Below, one piece after another: positions 21,516-22,167 of a stretch of 22,167 nucleotides of DNA. Made by a program: the position numbers and the translations under genes. Numbering within the stretch: position 1 is the stretch's first letter; each line of letters opens with the position of its first letter. Origin of the DNA: JAUVXY01 sp964392345 (GTDB lineage: Bacteria; Actinomycetota; Humimicrobiia; Humimicrobiales; Humimicrobiaceae). Location: NCBI GenBank assembly GCA_964392345.1, contig CAYMPQ010000022.1, positions 1-22,167 of the forward strand, in the 5' to 3' direction. The notes below the pieces were generated by a model. The model saw only the letters and a program-made list of their open reading frames with translations, was not told the origin of the DNA and made no database searches.

Positions 21516-22167
21516 TTATTCCTCCCAGCCACAAATGCGTTCAGTAAAAGCTAAATAACACTTAACAGCTTTTTTTAACTGTTTAATATCTATCCACTCA
21601 TTGTCAGTATGGGCCTGTTCCATGCTGCCAGGTCCAAAAATCACAGTTGGAACTCCCGCATGCATTAGTGTTGCAGCATCTGTCCAGCCATTCATACCCG
21701 TAATCTTGGGGAAAATTCTTACTTTATTTGAAGCCTCCACTGCATATTTTAACAGTTCATGTGACTCTGAAATTATAAAAGGTCCAAAGTACTCATTAGC
21801 AGGAAGAATTGGTACTACCTTTGATTTAAGCCCAGGATTTTTACTACACACCCTATAAAGTACATCTTTTATTTCAGATAATACTTGTGCTAAATTTTCT
21901 ACTTCTGTCCATCTTCTGTCAATTTGTAAATTGCACAAATCAGCAACCATATTAGGAGCTCTGCCACCTTGAATTTTTCCAAAATTAATAGTAGAATGAC
22001 CAACATTTTCTTGTATGCGCTTGCAAAGTCGTGGTTTTAACTCTTTCTCGACGACTTGTATAAATTCTGCCATTGCAGTTATGGCACTCACTCCCTTTTC
22101 AGGTGTGCTTGCATGTGCAGTTTTCCCTTTAATTGTAACATTTAACCTTTGAACACCTTTATGTGAT
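21516..22167 (-). CDS. M20-family metallopeptidase/deacylase, C-terminal part (N-terminus beyond window)
   Basis: The M20 (ArgE/DapE/ACY1/CPG2) family removes acyl groups or residues from amino acids and peptides with a zinc centre. The frame stays open to the window edge, and the part before the GTG at 22091 is still family sequence: TIKGKTAHASTPEKGVSAI is the classic start of the dimerisation domain. The visible part shows GRAPNMVADLCNLQIDRRW, GWTDAATLMHAGVPTVIFGPG and the late histidine in EQAHTDNEWIDIKQL, a zinc ligand. The catalytic half is outside the window. It is 116 bp from the HpcH/HpaI aldolase gene, and the intergenic DNA shows nothing I recognise. A link to the sugar-acid genes is unclear. 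Confidence 0.88.
   Translation of the reverse strand, partial: SHKGVQRLNVTIKGKTAHASTPEKGVSAITAMAEFIQVVEKELKPRLCKRIQENVGHSTINFGKIQGGRAPNMVADLCNLQIDRRWTEVENLAQVLSEIKDVLYRVCSKNPGLKSKVVPILPANEYFGPFIISESHELLKYAVEASNKVRIFPKITGMNGWTDAATLMHAGVPTVIFGPGSMEQAHTDNEWIDIKQLKKAVKCYLAFTERICGWEE

Noticed and set aside
1..22167. CRISPR arrays, tRNA and rRNA genes
   Set aside because: No regularly spaced repeats and no recognisable tRNA or rRNA sequence were seen on either strand by reading; a covariance-model scan was not possible.

Overview
The window is AT-rich DNA from a draft genome: there are two 100-N scaffold gaps, at 1195-1294 and 8414-8513. The gene content suggests a low-GC anaerobe, most likely a Clostridia-like Firmicute. 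It includes a bacterial microcompartment (BMC) locus, a RACo-type ferredoxin/ASKHA activator, many Fe-S proteins and a candidate class II cyclic-di-GMP riboswitch. The genus cannot be named from the sequence.

Layout, read mostly on the minus strand from right to left. (1) 22167-17081 is a sugar-acid module: an M20 peptidase (cut by the window end), an HpcH/HpaI aldolase, a KDPG-type aldolase, a PfkB/KdgK-type kinase, a DapA/NAL-family lyase and a YhcH/DUF386 protein. (2) 16902-8702 is a compact BMC operon behind a consensus-like promoter with repeated operator sites. It holds a DeoR regulator, two BMC-P vertex proteins, a PduS-like flavo/Fe-S protein, a PduT-like BMC-T, a class II (FucA-like) aldolase, BMC-H, PduL, a CoA-acylating aldehyde dehydrogenase, a second BMC-H and a second PduT-like BMC-T. 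(3) 8609-6990 is accessory debris: a HigB/HigA-like toxin-antitoxin pair interrupted by an artefactual gap, a broken P63C-domain gene and a truncated IS1595-type transposase. (4) 6841-5561 is a LarA-family nickel-pincer racemase. (5) 3820-5481, on the plus strand, is a DhaL-DhaK kinase pair lying between two near-identical copies of the LarA 3' end. (6) 3361-580 is a RACo-like activator followed by an orphan family-3 solute-binding protein. (7) 544-1 holds a promoter, the riboswitch candidate with its terminator, and an excisionase-type HTH gene with an operator palindrome, cut by the window start.

Proposed logic (inference): the FucA-like aldolase and the DapA-family lyase both carry C-terminal amphipathic helices that look like encapsulation peptides. 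Both reaction types release an aldehyde; with deoxy-sugar substrates this would be L-lactaldehyde. Inside the shell the aldehyde dehydrogenase and PduL would turn it into acyl-CoA and acyl-phosphate. PduS and the PduT-type trimers could move electrons out and regenerate NAD+. LarA could interconvert a 2-hydroxy acid such as lactate. No B12- or glycyl-radical diol dehydratase is present in the window. The most unusual point is the DapA-family lyase, which joins a 2-keto-3-deoxy sugar-acid module to a fucose/rhamnose-type microcompartment.
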